A DNA stretch of 5,414 bases from Prevotellaceae bacterium (GCA_031259225.1 JAIRLT010000195.1:1-5414), one strand, 5' to 3'. Counted from the stretch's first letter, positions 1-5,414 are shown. The notes: generated by a model from the sequence alone, not told the origin. Program-made: numbers and translations.

Positions 1-44
1 ATTTTACCTTCTCTGAACGAAAATCTTGGTCGTTATTGACTACT

Positions 45-66
45 GCGAAAATAATATTATTCTCGC
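45..66. repeat. 22-bp near-perfect palindrome
   Basis: The two 11-base halves pair at 10 of 11 positions. The outer arms are GCGA (45-48) and TCGC (63-66, with one mismatch just inside at 49/62), and the core is the AT palindrome AATAATATTATT (50-61). It has no spacer between the arms, which fits an operator bound by a dimeric regulator or a cruciform better than a stable RNA terminator hairpin. Function is unknown. Confidence 0.55.
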
Positions 67-135
67 GGTTGGAAATTCTATTTGCTCGCTACTAATCGAA
101 CAGTTGTGCAACAACCACAGCGCGCAACCATGCTC

Positions 136-156
136 AATTAAGAATTAGGAATTAGG
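136..156. repeat. 7-bp tandem repeat, AATTAGG type, three units
   Basis: One AATTAAG unit (136-142) is followed directly by two AATTAGG units (143-149 and 150-156). The same AATT-led heptamers occur at 4848-4875 in the opposite orientation, at the junction of the BtrH-like and ATPase genes. Similar short AT-rich heptamer runs are, from general knowledge, common between genes in Bacteroidota. Confidence 0.75.
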
Positions 157-170
157 CTGACGCGCCGGGC

Positions 171-198
171 AACTTTAAACTTTAAACGTTGAACGTTG
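171..198. repeat. 7-bp tandem repeat, AACTTTA/AACGTTG type, four units
   Basis: Two perfect AACTTTA units (171-184) are followed without a gap by two perfect AACGTTG units (185-198). The 31 bases 169-199 also form an imperfect inverted repeat: GCAAC (169-173) pairs with GTTGC (195-199) and most inner bases pair too, with mismatches every fourth position or so. No U-tract follows on either strand. Confidence 0.75.
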
Positions 199-308
199 CA
201 AGGCAGTTTGTCAATTTCGGCATTTTGCAGCAAAAAAGTTTTGACGATTGCCGGCACATTGCAGCGGCTATAGTGAGCGCGTGCGATATTATTGTTTCTG
301 GGCGCAGC

Positions 309-335
309 CAATTAGTCACATTAAACAATTAGTCA
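309..335. repeat. 10-bp direct repeat CAATTAGTCA, two copies
   Basis: Exact copies lie at 309-318 and 326-335, 17 bases start to start, just after the stop codon of the chain-length-factor-like gene. They could be a chance duplication or a paired binding site; nothing else indicates a function. Confidence 0.5.
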
Positions 336-355
336 TATCAGCACCTTGTTCCGGG

Positions 356-1345
356 CTATGCGCGCTCTACCAACACCAGCGTGTGGTTGCAGTTTTGATA
401 ATGATTATAGAGCAATACTTTTTGCAGCGTTCCGGATGCGCCGGGTCGTAGTACTGCGGGCGCGGGAAATGCGCCGGCGGCAAGCGCACGGGCGGTTAGT
501 GCCAATGCAAAGGCATTGGCGGTATGGTATTCGCCGCAAAGATGTTTGTAAGCAATAAGCTGCGCGGCGGGCGGGAAAAAATCATCTGTAAGCCGCTTGT
601 ACACGGCATCGTCATGGGGGTTGCCGTTCGTGCCCAGCACGACGGCGTTCAGTTGATGCGCCGGCGTATGGTGTTCCGCCAGGAATTGGGAAATAAAATC
701 CGCTTCGGGACGGTAAAAAGTAGCCACCGCCGTGATTTTCGCACTTGTTGTGGCGGCAGGGGCGTCGCTCAACAAGAAAAACCCTGCTCCTTCGCCCGCC
801 GTTACAGGGTTCTCCAGCAATTTATAATAATGCATCGAAAATTCATCAATGCCGCCTGCCAGCACGTGCCGGTATTGTTTTTCACAGAGCAGCATTAATG
901 CATCCAATAAAGCATTTTCAAACGACGCGCCGCGATGGCAATGGGTATTGTTATACGTTTGTATTTTCAACGTGCGTGCAATCTGCGCCGCCACCGTATT
1001 GTGTAAGGAGTTGATAAAAGGAATGGGCGAAAGGCTTTGTTCGCCTGCTTCTATAATAGATTTCAGGAAAATTTCAAGGTCATTGACGCATGCCAGCCCG
1101 GTGCCTACGACAATGGCGTCGGGCTTCAGTCCGCCGGCATTGTTGATGCACAGTTGCGCCGCGCCAAGCCCTAATTTCAAGATGCGCGAAATGCGCCGCA
1201 ACTGCACCGGGTTGATTAGCCCTTTATAGCCGGGCTCTATCGCCGGCAATATAGCGGCGTTGGCTGTGGGCAAGCTGCACGAGAAATCGTTTTCGAACGT
1301 GCGTTGCGGCGAAATCAGTCCTATGGATGTGAGGTAAGCCTGCAT
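356..1345 (-). CDS. ketosynthase-like protein, chain length factor type, altered active site
   Basis: This 329-residue protein keeps the thiolase-like frame of ketosynthases but is about 70 residues shorter than its neighbour. Recognisable parts are the start AYLTSIGLIS (3-12), LRRISR (49-54, a pattern seen in aryl polyene chain-length-factor-like proteins), SLHNTVAAQIA (113-123), THCHRGASFENALLDA (134-149), GEGAG (184-188) and YKHLCGEYHTANAFAL (266-281). By my manual alignment Cys136 falls at the nucleophile position. The first catalytic His is replaced (VLGTNG, 237-242, Leu near 237-238) and the second is Glu272 in KHLCGE. The loop between the Cys and GEGAG is also shortened. Such a protein is unlikely to condense by the normal triad mechanism; a role as the non-catalytic or length-setting partner of the preceding ketosynthase is inferred. 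The ATG at 1345 lies one base after the ketosynthase stop, and no Shine-Dalgarno sequence is visible. The gene ends with TAG at 356 and no further gene follows in the window. Confidence 0.85.
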   Translation of the reverse strand: MQAYLTSIGLISPQRTFENDFSCSLPTANAAILPAIEPGYKGLINPVQLRRISRILKLGLGAAQLCINNAGGLKPDAIVVGTGLACVNDLEIFLKSIIEAGEQSLSPIPFINSLHNTVAAQIARTLKIQTYNNTHCHRGASFENALLDALMLLCEKQYRHVLAGGIDEFSMHYYKLLENPVTAGEGAGFFLLSDAPAATTSAKITAVATFYRPEADFISQFLAEHHTPAHQLNAVVLGTNGNPHDDAVYKRLTDDFFPPAAQLIAYKHLCGEYHTANAFALALTARALAAGAFPAPAVLRPGASGTLQKVLLYNHYQNCNHTLVLVERA

Positions 1346-1346
1346 A

Positions 1347-2552
1347 TTACTGCCGTGAAAAAATTAAAGAAGCATTGCTCCCGCCGAAACCAAAGGAATT
1401 GGACAGGACATTATTGATACGCACATTTTCTTCCGGCGTCGTTTGCGGCGAAAACGAAAGTTCGGGCATGCGCGTAGTAAACCGCAAGTTTGGGAACAAT
1501 AAATTATGGCGCATGGCAAGGATGGAAATAATCGCTTCCGCCGCGCCGGCTGCCGCCAACGTATGCCCCATATATCCTTTGGTGGAACTCACCGGCGGGA
1601 TATGGTCGCCAAAAACCGTTTCAATCGCGCGACCTTCCGACAAATCGTTAATCAGGGTGCCTGTGCCGTGCGCATTGATGTAGTCAATGCCGGCAGCTTG
1701 AAGTCCCGCTGTTTCCAAGGCTTTCCGTATAGACAGGATAGCGCCTTCGCCGTCCGGGGAAGAAGCGGTGGTATGGTACGCCTCGTTGGTATTGGCATAT
1801 CCGCTTAGCCGGCATAAAATGTGTTCCGGTTGCGCCACAGCAGCCGATTCGAGTACCAGGTAGGCTGCGCCTTCTCCCAGCGAAATGCCTTTCCGCTTGG
1901 CGTCAAAAGGCATGCAGCCGGCAGGCGATAAAATTTCCAAACAGTTAAATCCGTTTAAAGTAAACCGCGTCAAAGCATCCGTGCCGCCCACGAGCACCTT
2001 GTCGGCTATGCCGTTTTTAATCATTCGTGCGCCGACGATAATAGCGTTTGCCGAAGAAGAACAGGCGGTGCTCACCGTAGTAACATTATTCGAAATGCCG
2101 AAATAGCGGGCAATCTTTTGCGCCGCATCGGCACAATCCAATAACTCCACATACTTGCGATCTACCGTGCCTGCAAATACGTCTTTGGAAATTTTTTCAT
2201 GGAAACTCATTCCGCCCGCCGTGGTGGACGACACCAGTCCGACCCGTTTTTTATCGACCGCGCTTGGGGACATTTGCATAGCTTCGCGCGCAGCGATTAA
2301 GCCCAGCAAGGCGGTGCGGGTATAAGTATCCCTGTCCGATTGTATGCCCAGCCGGTCGAGTAATTCCCCGTCGCTGCATTTTACCTCGCCGACCAAAATA
2401 TGTTTTAACCGGGTGTCGAATAAGGTTACCGGAAACAGTCCCGACCGCTGTTCGCGCAAGGTATGCAACGATTCTTCCACTGAGTTGCCCAGTGCGGAAA
2501 TCATGCCGATACCTGTAATGTAAACCGCCGGTATGGGATTATTTTCCTTCAC
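1347..2552 (-). CDS. beta-ketoacyl-[acyl carrier protein] synthase (FabF/KAS II-like, aryl polyene/flexirubin type)
   Basis: This 401-residue condensing enzyme is close to the roughly 410 residues usual for FabF. The N-terminus VYITGIGMISALG (10-22) is the typical thiolase-fold start. The active-site triad is complete: Cys164 in STACSSS, His295 in NAHGTGT and His330 in KGYMGH, with Lys325 in the same motif. The conserved GEGA (226-229) and the glycine-rich end NSFGFGGSNA (385-394) are also present. It should condense malonyl-carrier units with a carrier-bound acyl chain in the cytoplasm. The start is GTG at 2552: an in-frame TGA lies only four codons upstream and the next internal Met (17) falls within the conserved fold. 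The gene begins inside the carrier protein gene (14-base overlap) and ends one base before the next gene (TAA-T-ATG), so translation of all three is probably coupled. The pairing with a shorter, catalytically altered homologue matches the KS-CLF heterodimer of aryl polyene systems (ApeO/ApeC type); the exact chain made is not shown. Confidence 0.95.
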   Translation of the reverse strand: MKENNPIPAVYITGIGMISALGNSVEESLHTLREQRSGLFPVTLFDTRLKHILVGEVKCSDGELLDRLGIQSDRDTYTRTALLGLIAAREAMQMSPSAVDKKRVGLVSSTTAGGMSFHEKISKDVFAGTVDRKYVELLDCADAAQKIARYFGISNNVTTVSTACSSSANAIIVGARMIKNGIADKVLVGGTDALTRFTLNGFNCLEILSPAGCMPFDAKRKGISLGEGAAYLVLESAAVAQPEHILCRLSGYANTNEAYHTTASSPDGEGAILSIRKALETAGLQAAGIDYINAHGTGTLINDLSEGRAIETVFGDHIPPVSSTKGYMGHTLAAAGAAEAIISILAMRHNLLFPNLRFTTRMPELSFSPQTTPEENVRINNVLSNSFGFGGSNASLIFSRQ

Positions 2553-2814
2553 TTTTTTTGTGATTCAAAATACAATCAGCCATAGCATTTACTGATTGTA
2601 GCACTTCCCGGCGTTCTTTCGGGTCTTCAATCCGGATGCCGTATTGTTTTTCCAACAATAAAATTAATTCCAACGCATCAATAGAATCCAGCCCCAAGCC
2701 TTCTACGAAGAGCGGCGCAGCGGGGTCAATGTCATTGGGGGTAAGGTCTTCAAGCAATAACGCTTCAATAATTTGCGCTTTTAATTGTTCAACCAATGCT
2801 GCTTTTTCCATCAT
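2539..2814 (-). CDS. acyl carrier protein
   Basis: This 91-residue protein has the full carrier fold. Helix 1 is at about 5-21. The loop LFVEGLGLDSIDALEL (35-50) carries the phosphopantetheine-accepting Ser44 in the DSI motif, and helices 2 to 4 follow (about 44-56, 62-68 and 73-84). A phosphopantetheinyl transferase encoded elsewhere would attach the prosthetic group, after which the growing acyl chain is carried in the cytoplasm to the ketosynthase encoded next. The start could be the ATG at 2814 or the one at 2811, since the gene begins Met-Met; the first is listed. Upstream there is only an A/T-rich stretch and no Shine-Dalgarno sequence, as usual in Bacteroidota. The gene is 17 bases from the permease stop, the widest junction in the operon, and a candidate promoter covers that junction. 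Its last 14 bases overlap the ketosynthase gene. The presence of a dedicated carrier with a ketosynthase pair argues for specialised rather than housekeeping fatty acid synthesis. Confidence 0.96.
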   Translation of the reverse strand: MMEKAALVEQLKAQIIEALLLEDLTPNDIDPAAPLFVEGLGLDSIDALELILLLEKQYGIRIEDPKERREVLQSVNAMADCILNHKKSEGK

Positions 2815-2831
2815 TTTTTTAAATTTTAATT

Positions 2832-4103
2832 TTACAAATCTATCCTTTTTCTTTTATTATACCAAATCGCCGCTCCAATACATAAACCGAAAAACAGTAA
2901 TGAAGCGGTGCATTCCGGCAGGACGGACGCCCAGTTTCCTTCCCGTACAAAAATCGCGTAAAAGCCCTCCAGTCCCCAGTTTAACGGCGAAATGCAGCTC
3001 AACAGTTGCATCACATGCGGCATCACAAACACGGGTATCCATACACCGCCGATAGCCGCCATTATTACCACCGAAATGGACGCAAAAATCGCCGCCTGCT
3101 GGTGCGTTACCGCGACGTTCCCAATCAACACCCCATAGCCGATGGCAGCCAAAGCGGAAGAAGTACACATCAGCGCAAGGGCAAAAAAGCTAATGCCGAA
3201 ATCCAACGCAGGCAAGCCCAACCAGGGGAAAATGAAAATGCCCAACAGCATCAACGCCACGAACTGCAAAAGGCAAACCCCGAAATAAACGGCAATTTTA
3301 CTGAACAAATAAAAAGAATACGGGCAGGGCGTCACGCGCAAACGCGTGTAGCTGCCGTCGTCCCGCTCTTTTATAATGTTCCCCGACAAGGAAATGGTGA
3401 TAAAGAAAATGGCAAACATACTCCACGCCGGCACATTGTGCTGTGCGGAGTTGGGCATTTTGCCGGGATGATCCATGGAGGCATATTGCTCTTTAAACTT
3501 AACCTGGTTGCGCGCCAGCTGAATGTCGGCAACGGTTACCGGCGACAACCGGTTTACTTCCGAAATAATTTCATTGAAGAGGAAATCCGACTCCGTGCGC
3601 ACGGCGTACTCCCGCAATGTACTCATCAGGGTAGTGCGGAAAGAACTTTTAATGACCGGGTCGAAGTAAATCGCCACCTGCACCGAATCCGCCACCGACG
3701 ACAACGACGCGCCGTTGAACGCGCCCGTGACATACCGCTTCACATTTTTCCGGATGTGCATCGTGGCGTGTTCCGGCACAACAACCCCGACCTTATAATC
3801 GCCTTGGGCAACCGCTTTAATCAACGCCTCTTCGGTGACGGGCGTTCCGTTTATTGTTTTATGCACATCGAAAATACCCGGTTGCCCGATTTGTTTTTCA
3901 ATGGTAGCGCCCAGGGAATCGGTATCGTGGTTCAGCAATAATAAAGGAATATGGCTTTCGTGCACGGCGTGGTACGTGCTGTCTTGCAAATACGTCATGA
4001 TGATGACCAGCAGCACGGGCATGAGGAACATCATCGCCAGCCCGGCTTTATCGCGCACCAGCAAAAGAAAATCTTTATATAGTAAAAATCTAAATTTGTT
4101 CAT
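2832..4103 (-). CDS. ABC-2 type transporter permease
   Basis: This is a complete 423-residue membrane subunit with the layout of the ABC-2 permease family (YhhJ/DrrB-like). A short cytoplasmic start with MNKFRFLLYKDFLLLVRDK is followed by a first membrane segment at about 20-38, then a large polar extracytoplasmic domain at about 39-222. Five further hydrophobic segments follow at about 226-243, 266-292, 300-328, 336-360 and 397-414. The cytoplasmic loop after the second segment holds KERDDGSYTRLRVTP (245-259), the characteristic E-R-(x)-G-(x)-L-R-V/T-P region that contacts the ATPase. The C-terminus is short and basic (NKRKRIDL). The gene abuts the ATPase gene (TAAATG junction), so the two very probably form one exporter as a dimer of each. 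In flexirubin and aryl polyene clusters such a pair is thought to move the pigment or its lipid precursor toward the cell envelope; this is inferred from context. A candidate promoter for the next gene overlaps its last codons. Confidence 0.93.
   Translation of the reverse strand: MNKFRFLLYKDFLLLVRDKAGLAMMFLMPVLLVIIMTYLQDSTYHAVHESHIPLLLLNHDTDSLGATIEKQIGQPGIFDVHKTINGTPVTEEALIKAVAQGDYKVGVVVPEHATMHIRKNVKRYVTGAFNGASLSSVADSVQVAIYFDPVIKSSFRTTLMSTLREYAVRTESDFLFNEIISEVNRLSPVTVADIQLARNQVKFKEQYASMDHPGKMPNSAQHNVPAWSMFAIFFITISLSGNIIKERDDGSYTRLRVTPCPYSFYLFSKIAVYFGVCLLQFVALMLLGIFIFPWLGLPALDFGISFFALALMCTSSALAAIGYGVLIGNVAVTHQQAAIFASISVVIMAAIGGVWIPVFVMPHVMQLLSCISPLNWGLEGFYAIFVREGNWASVLPECTASLLFFGLCIGAAIWYNKRKRIDL
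2835..2866 (-). promoter_or_regulatory. candidate Bacteroidota sigma-A promoter for the carrier protein-ketosynthase genes
   Basis: On the minus strand TAGATTTG (2842-2835) matches the Bacteroidota -7 element TAnnTTTG. A TTTG at 2866-2863 lies 20 bases upstream, within the spacing usual for the -33 TTG element. Initiation would fall near 2829, giving a leader of about 15 A-rich bases before the carrier protein ATG at 2814. The site lies inside the last codons of the permease gene. The -7 pattern alone is expected about once by chance in a window this size, and a second match (TATGTTTG, 3420-3413) sits deep inside the permease. The call therefore depends on the paired -33 element and the position at the widest junction in the operon. 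Confidence 0.38.
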
Positions 4104-4850
4104 TTAATCACGCAGTTTTTTCCCGGTCAGTTGCAGATATAACATTTCTAAAGAAGCGCAGCCGGGGCTGTGCCGGATCATTTCCGCAGGATTGCCTTCG
4201 CACACCAATTTGCCCTCGTCTATAAAAGCCACGCGGGAACAAAGCATTTCCGCCTCTTCCATATAATGCGACGTGTAGATAATCGTCGTCCCTTGCCGGT
4301 TTATTTCGCGCAGGTTTTCGAGGATGAGGTTTTTTGACTGCACGTCCACGCCTGCCGTAGGCTCGTCGAGGAACAATATTTTCGGGCGGTGCAGCATGCC
4401 GGCAATTAAATTAATCCGCCGTTTCATCCCGCCCGAAAAATGTTTCAGGTAGCGGCGTTTGCTTTGTTCCAGCCCGAACTTTACGAGCAGTTCATTTACG
4501 CTACGGTCTAACGCCGCGCCGCGCAATCCGAAGATCCCGCCGAAAACTTTCAGGTTCTCGTAAGCCGTGAGCATAGGATAGAGCGCGATTTCCTGCGGCA
4601 CAAAACCGATAAGCTGTTTTATTTCCCTCAACTGCCCGGGCAGGGAATAGCCATGAATGTATACCTCGCCGGCATCAAAAGCCCGCAAACCGCACAGGAT
4701 ATTTATGAGGGTGGTTTTTCCCGCGCCATTGGGTCCGAGCAGCCCGAAAATCAACCCTTGCGCCACCGACAGCGACAAACCGTCTATCGCAGGGTTGGGA
4801 TTGCCCCTGTAAGTTTTTTTAATGTGTTGAATGGTTATTGCGGCGGGCAT
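4104..4850 (-). CDS. ABC transporter ATP-binding protein (ABC-2 exporter type)
   Basis: This is a complete 248-residue ATPase, the usual length for a stand-alone nucleotide-binding subunit of an ABC-2 exporter (DrrA/NodI/CcmA-like). All motifs are intact: Walker A GPNGAGKTT at 39-47 with Lys45, Q-loop Gln86 in VPQE, signature FSGGM at 138-142, Walker B ILFLDEP at 158-164 with Asp162 and Glu163, D-loop AGVD at 166-169 and H-loop His195. It should dimerise on the inner face of the cytoplasmic membrane and drive the permease encoded next. The ATG at 4850 is chosen because the conserved IxIxxIxKxY-like start (ITIQHIKKTY) begins at residue 5. Its TAA stop touches the ATG of the permease with no base between, which suggests translational coupling. 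The start codon and the leader lie within an AATT-led 7-bp repeat, and no Shine-Dalgarno sequence is seen. The exported substrate is not shown by the sequence; a product of the adjacent acyl carrier/ketosynthase genes is inferred from context. Confidence 0.95.
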   Translation of the reverse strand: MPAAITIQHIKKTYRGNPNPAIDGLSLSVAQGLIFGLLGPNGAGKTTLINILCGLRAFDAGEVYIHGYSLPGQLREIKQLIGFVPQEIALYPMLTAYENLKVFGGIFGLRGAALDRSVNELLVKFGLEQSKRRYLKHFSGGMKRRINLIAGMLHRPKILFLDEPTAGVDVQSKNLILENLREINRQGTTIIYTSHYMEEAEMLCSRVAFIDEGKLVCEGNPAEMIRHSPGCASLEMLYLQLTGKKLRD

Positions 4851-4875
4851 AATTCTTAATTCCTAATTTTAAATT
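4848..4875 (-). repeat. 7-bp tandem repeat spanning the stop of the BtrH-like gene and the start of the ATPase
   Basis: On the minus strand four consecutive heptamers begin with AATT and end TAA (4875-4869), AGG (4868-4862), AAG (4861-4855) and ATG (4854-4848). The AAG unit contains the TAA stop of the BtrH-like gene, and the last unit contains the ATG of the ATPase. The array therefore codes the final residues of one protein and forms the whole leader of the next. Confidence 0.7.
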
Positions 4876-5414
4876 CTAAAACGGCTTTGCGCAACGCGTG
4901 GAAAATAGACTCTTCCGCGCCGGCTATTTTCATTAATTTATCCGCCAGTTCGTCGTACGTACAAATAGCTTCGCCGCGGTTTTTAAATTTGCGTCCTGCT
5001 GCTGCTGCGAAGTCGCGCCACCTGTCGCCGGCTTCGGTCATCTGCACGGCGTATGCCCTGAAACCGGGAAGCCCGAGAACGCCGGCGGCTTCCTGCAAAA
5101 ACGCGGCATACATAAAGCGGAAACCCGCACCGCCGGTGCCTATCTCTTCCAGCATGCGCACTACTTGCGCAAGGTTCAATGCCGCCCGGTGACTGCCAAA
5201 CCTTGCTTCCCAACGCCGCATCCGCTTTGCCAGCATGCGGATGCCCCGTACGCCGAAAAACGGCAACGGGATGTCGAGCATCCGGTTGCTGTTTAATTTT
5301 ATGGCTTTTACGATGGCGCGTTGCAAATCGGGCGTGCGCGTTTTGATGCGTTCCACCCAATACATTTTCCCGTAAGGGGGATAGGTGCCTTTGGCATAGC
5401 GGCAGCGTTTCAAT
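4856..5414 (-). CDS. BtrH-like protein, C-terminal DUF4872-type region (5' end outside window)
   Basis: Only the last 185 residues are present. The frame is open to the window edge and the first complete codon there is TTG, read here as an internal Leu, so the true start lies outside. The best landmark is the stretch E89-E90-I-G-T-G-G-A-G-F-R-F100 followed by MYAAFLQEA (101-109), which resembles the C-terminal DUF4872 region of proteins that carry a BtrH N-terminal domain. The rest is helical and basic, with no membrane segment or signal peptide. BtrH of butirosin biosynthesis transfers an acyl group from an acyl carrier protein to an aminoglycoside amine; relatives are common in aryl polyene/flexirubin clusters of Bacteroidota, where their substrate is, to my knowledge, not settled. 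A role in transferring or releasing an acyl group from the carrier protein encoded downstream is inference. The last codons (FKIRN) and the stop are made from a 7-bp repeat. The ATPase gene starts 5 bases downstream. The catalytic N-terminal half is not visible, so the family call rests on the C-terminus. Confidence 0.72.
   Translation of the reverse strand, partial: LKRCRYAKGTYPPYGKMYWVERIKTRTPDLQRAIVKAIKLNSNRMLDIPLPFFGVRGIRMLAKRMRRWEARFGSHRAALNLAQVVRMLEEIGTGGAGFRFMYAAFLQEAAGVLGLPGFRAYAVQMTEAGDRWRDFAAAAGRKFKNRGEAICTYDELADKLMKIAGAEESIFHALRKAVLEFKIRN

Larger units (their letters stand above)
1..355. other. non-coding stretch downstream of the operon
   Basis: No open frame of meaningful length was found on either strand: all three minus-strand frames are broken by stops every few dozen bases, and short ATG frames on the minus strand at 131 and 223 end after 17 and 13 codons. 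On the plus strand a frame open from base 3 to a TAA at 93-95 could in principle be the last 30 codons of a gene entering from the left, but nothing in it is recognisable. The stretch is AT-rich and contains the repeats listed separately. A small hairpin (GTTGT, loop GCA, ACAAC, 103-115) is also present. No hairpin followed by a clear U-tract was found, so the operon's terminator is not identified. Confidence 0.7.

Noticed and set aside
3..95. Plus-strand frame open from the left edge to a TAA, possibly the end of a convergent gene
   Set aside because: It is only 30 codons long, resembles no family, and includes the 22-bp palindrome; it cannot be supported without sequence to the left.
1..355. 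Insertion sequence or CRISPR remnant in the gene-free stretch
   Set aside because: No transposase fragment, no paired terminal inverted repeats and no spacer-repeat alternation; the repeats are contiguous 7-bp units.
160..355. Intrinsic terminator for the operon
   Set aside because: No GC-rich hairpin followed by a U-run was found on the minus strand; the only folding candidate (169-199) has a weak stem and no U-tract.
248..558. Plus-strand frames of 67 and 70 codons near the left end
   Set aside because: They mostly overlap the end of the chain-length-factor-like gene on the other strand, overlap each other in different frames and show no recognisable protein.
2636..3055. A 139-codon plus-strand frame across the permease/carrier protein junction
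   Set aside because: It is antisense to two well-supported genes and rich in Ser/Asn, which comes from the complement of Leu/Glu/Ile codons.
3006..3941. A 311-codon plus-strand frame opposite the permease gene
   Set aside because: It is entirely antisense to a clear ABC-2 permease. Its translation is rich in Arg, His, Gln and Asn with no membrane, domain or family pattern, as expected for the complement of a gene with strong codon bias.
4983..5360. A 125-codon minus-strand frame within the BtrH-like gene
   Set aside because: It is out of frame with the recognisable DUF4872-type sequence and reads as basic, low-complexity protein; it is a shadow frame.

Overview
The window carries six adjacent genes, all read on the minus strand (right to left), followed by a 355-base non-coding stretch at the left end. 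The families and their order are a BtrH-like/DUF4872 protein, an ABC ATPase, an ABC-2 permease, an acyl carrier protein, a ketosynthase and a ketosynthase-like chain-length-factor protein. This set is typical of the aryl polyene/flexirubin type of fatty-acid-like polyketide cluster in Bacteroidota (Flavobacteriia, Chitinophagia, Bacteroidia). A Bacteroidota host is supported by A-rich leaders without a Shine-Dalgarno sequence, one candidate promoter of the TTTG / TAnnTTTG type, and 7-bp AT-rich repeats between genes. The genus cannot be named from the sequence.

Layout, in transcription order. 5414-4856: C-terminal 185 residues of a BtrH-like protein, cut by the window edge. 4850-4104: ABC ATPase. 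4103-2832: ABC-2 permease with a large extracytoplasmic domain. 2814-2539: acyl carrier protein. 2552-1347: ketosynthase with a complete Cys-His-His triad, starting at GTG and overlapping the acyl carrier gene by 14 bases. 1345-356: shorter ketosynthase-like partner that keeps a Cys at the nucleophile position but lacks both catalytic His. 355-1: no gene in either direction, but two arrays of 7-bp repeats, a 22-bp near-palindrome and a 10-bp direct repeat.

How the genes fit together (inference from the families): the ketosynthase and its partner probably form a heterodimer that extends a chain on the carrier protein. The BtrH-like protein may move an acyl group from a carrier to an acceptor. 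The ABC pair probably exports or relocates the lipid-like product. Junctions are 5, 0, 17, -14 and 1 bases, so one transcript is likely, with a possible extra promoter just before the carrier protein gene. Reductase, dehydratase, ammonia-lyase, ligase and resorcinol-forming genes that would define the product are not in the window, so aryl polyene versus flexirubin versus a related lipid is undecided.

The most unusual things seen are the 7-bp repeats, one of which supplies both the stop codon of the BtrH-like gene and the start codon of the ATPase, and the odd active site of the chain-length-factor-like protein.
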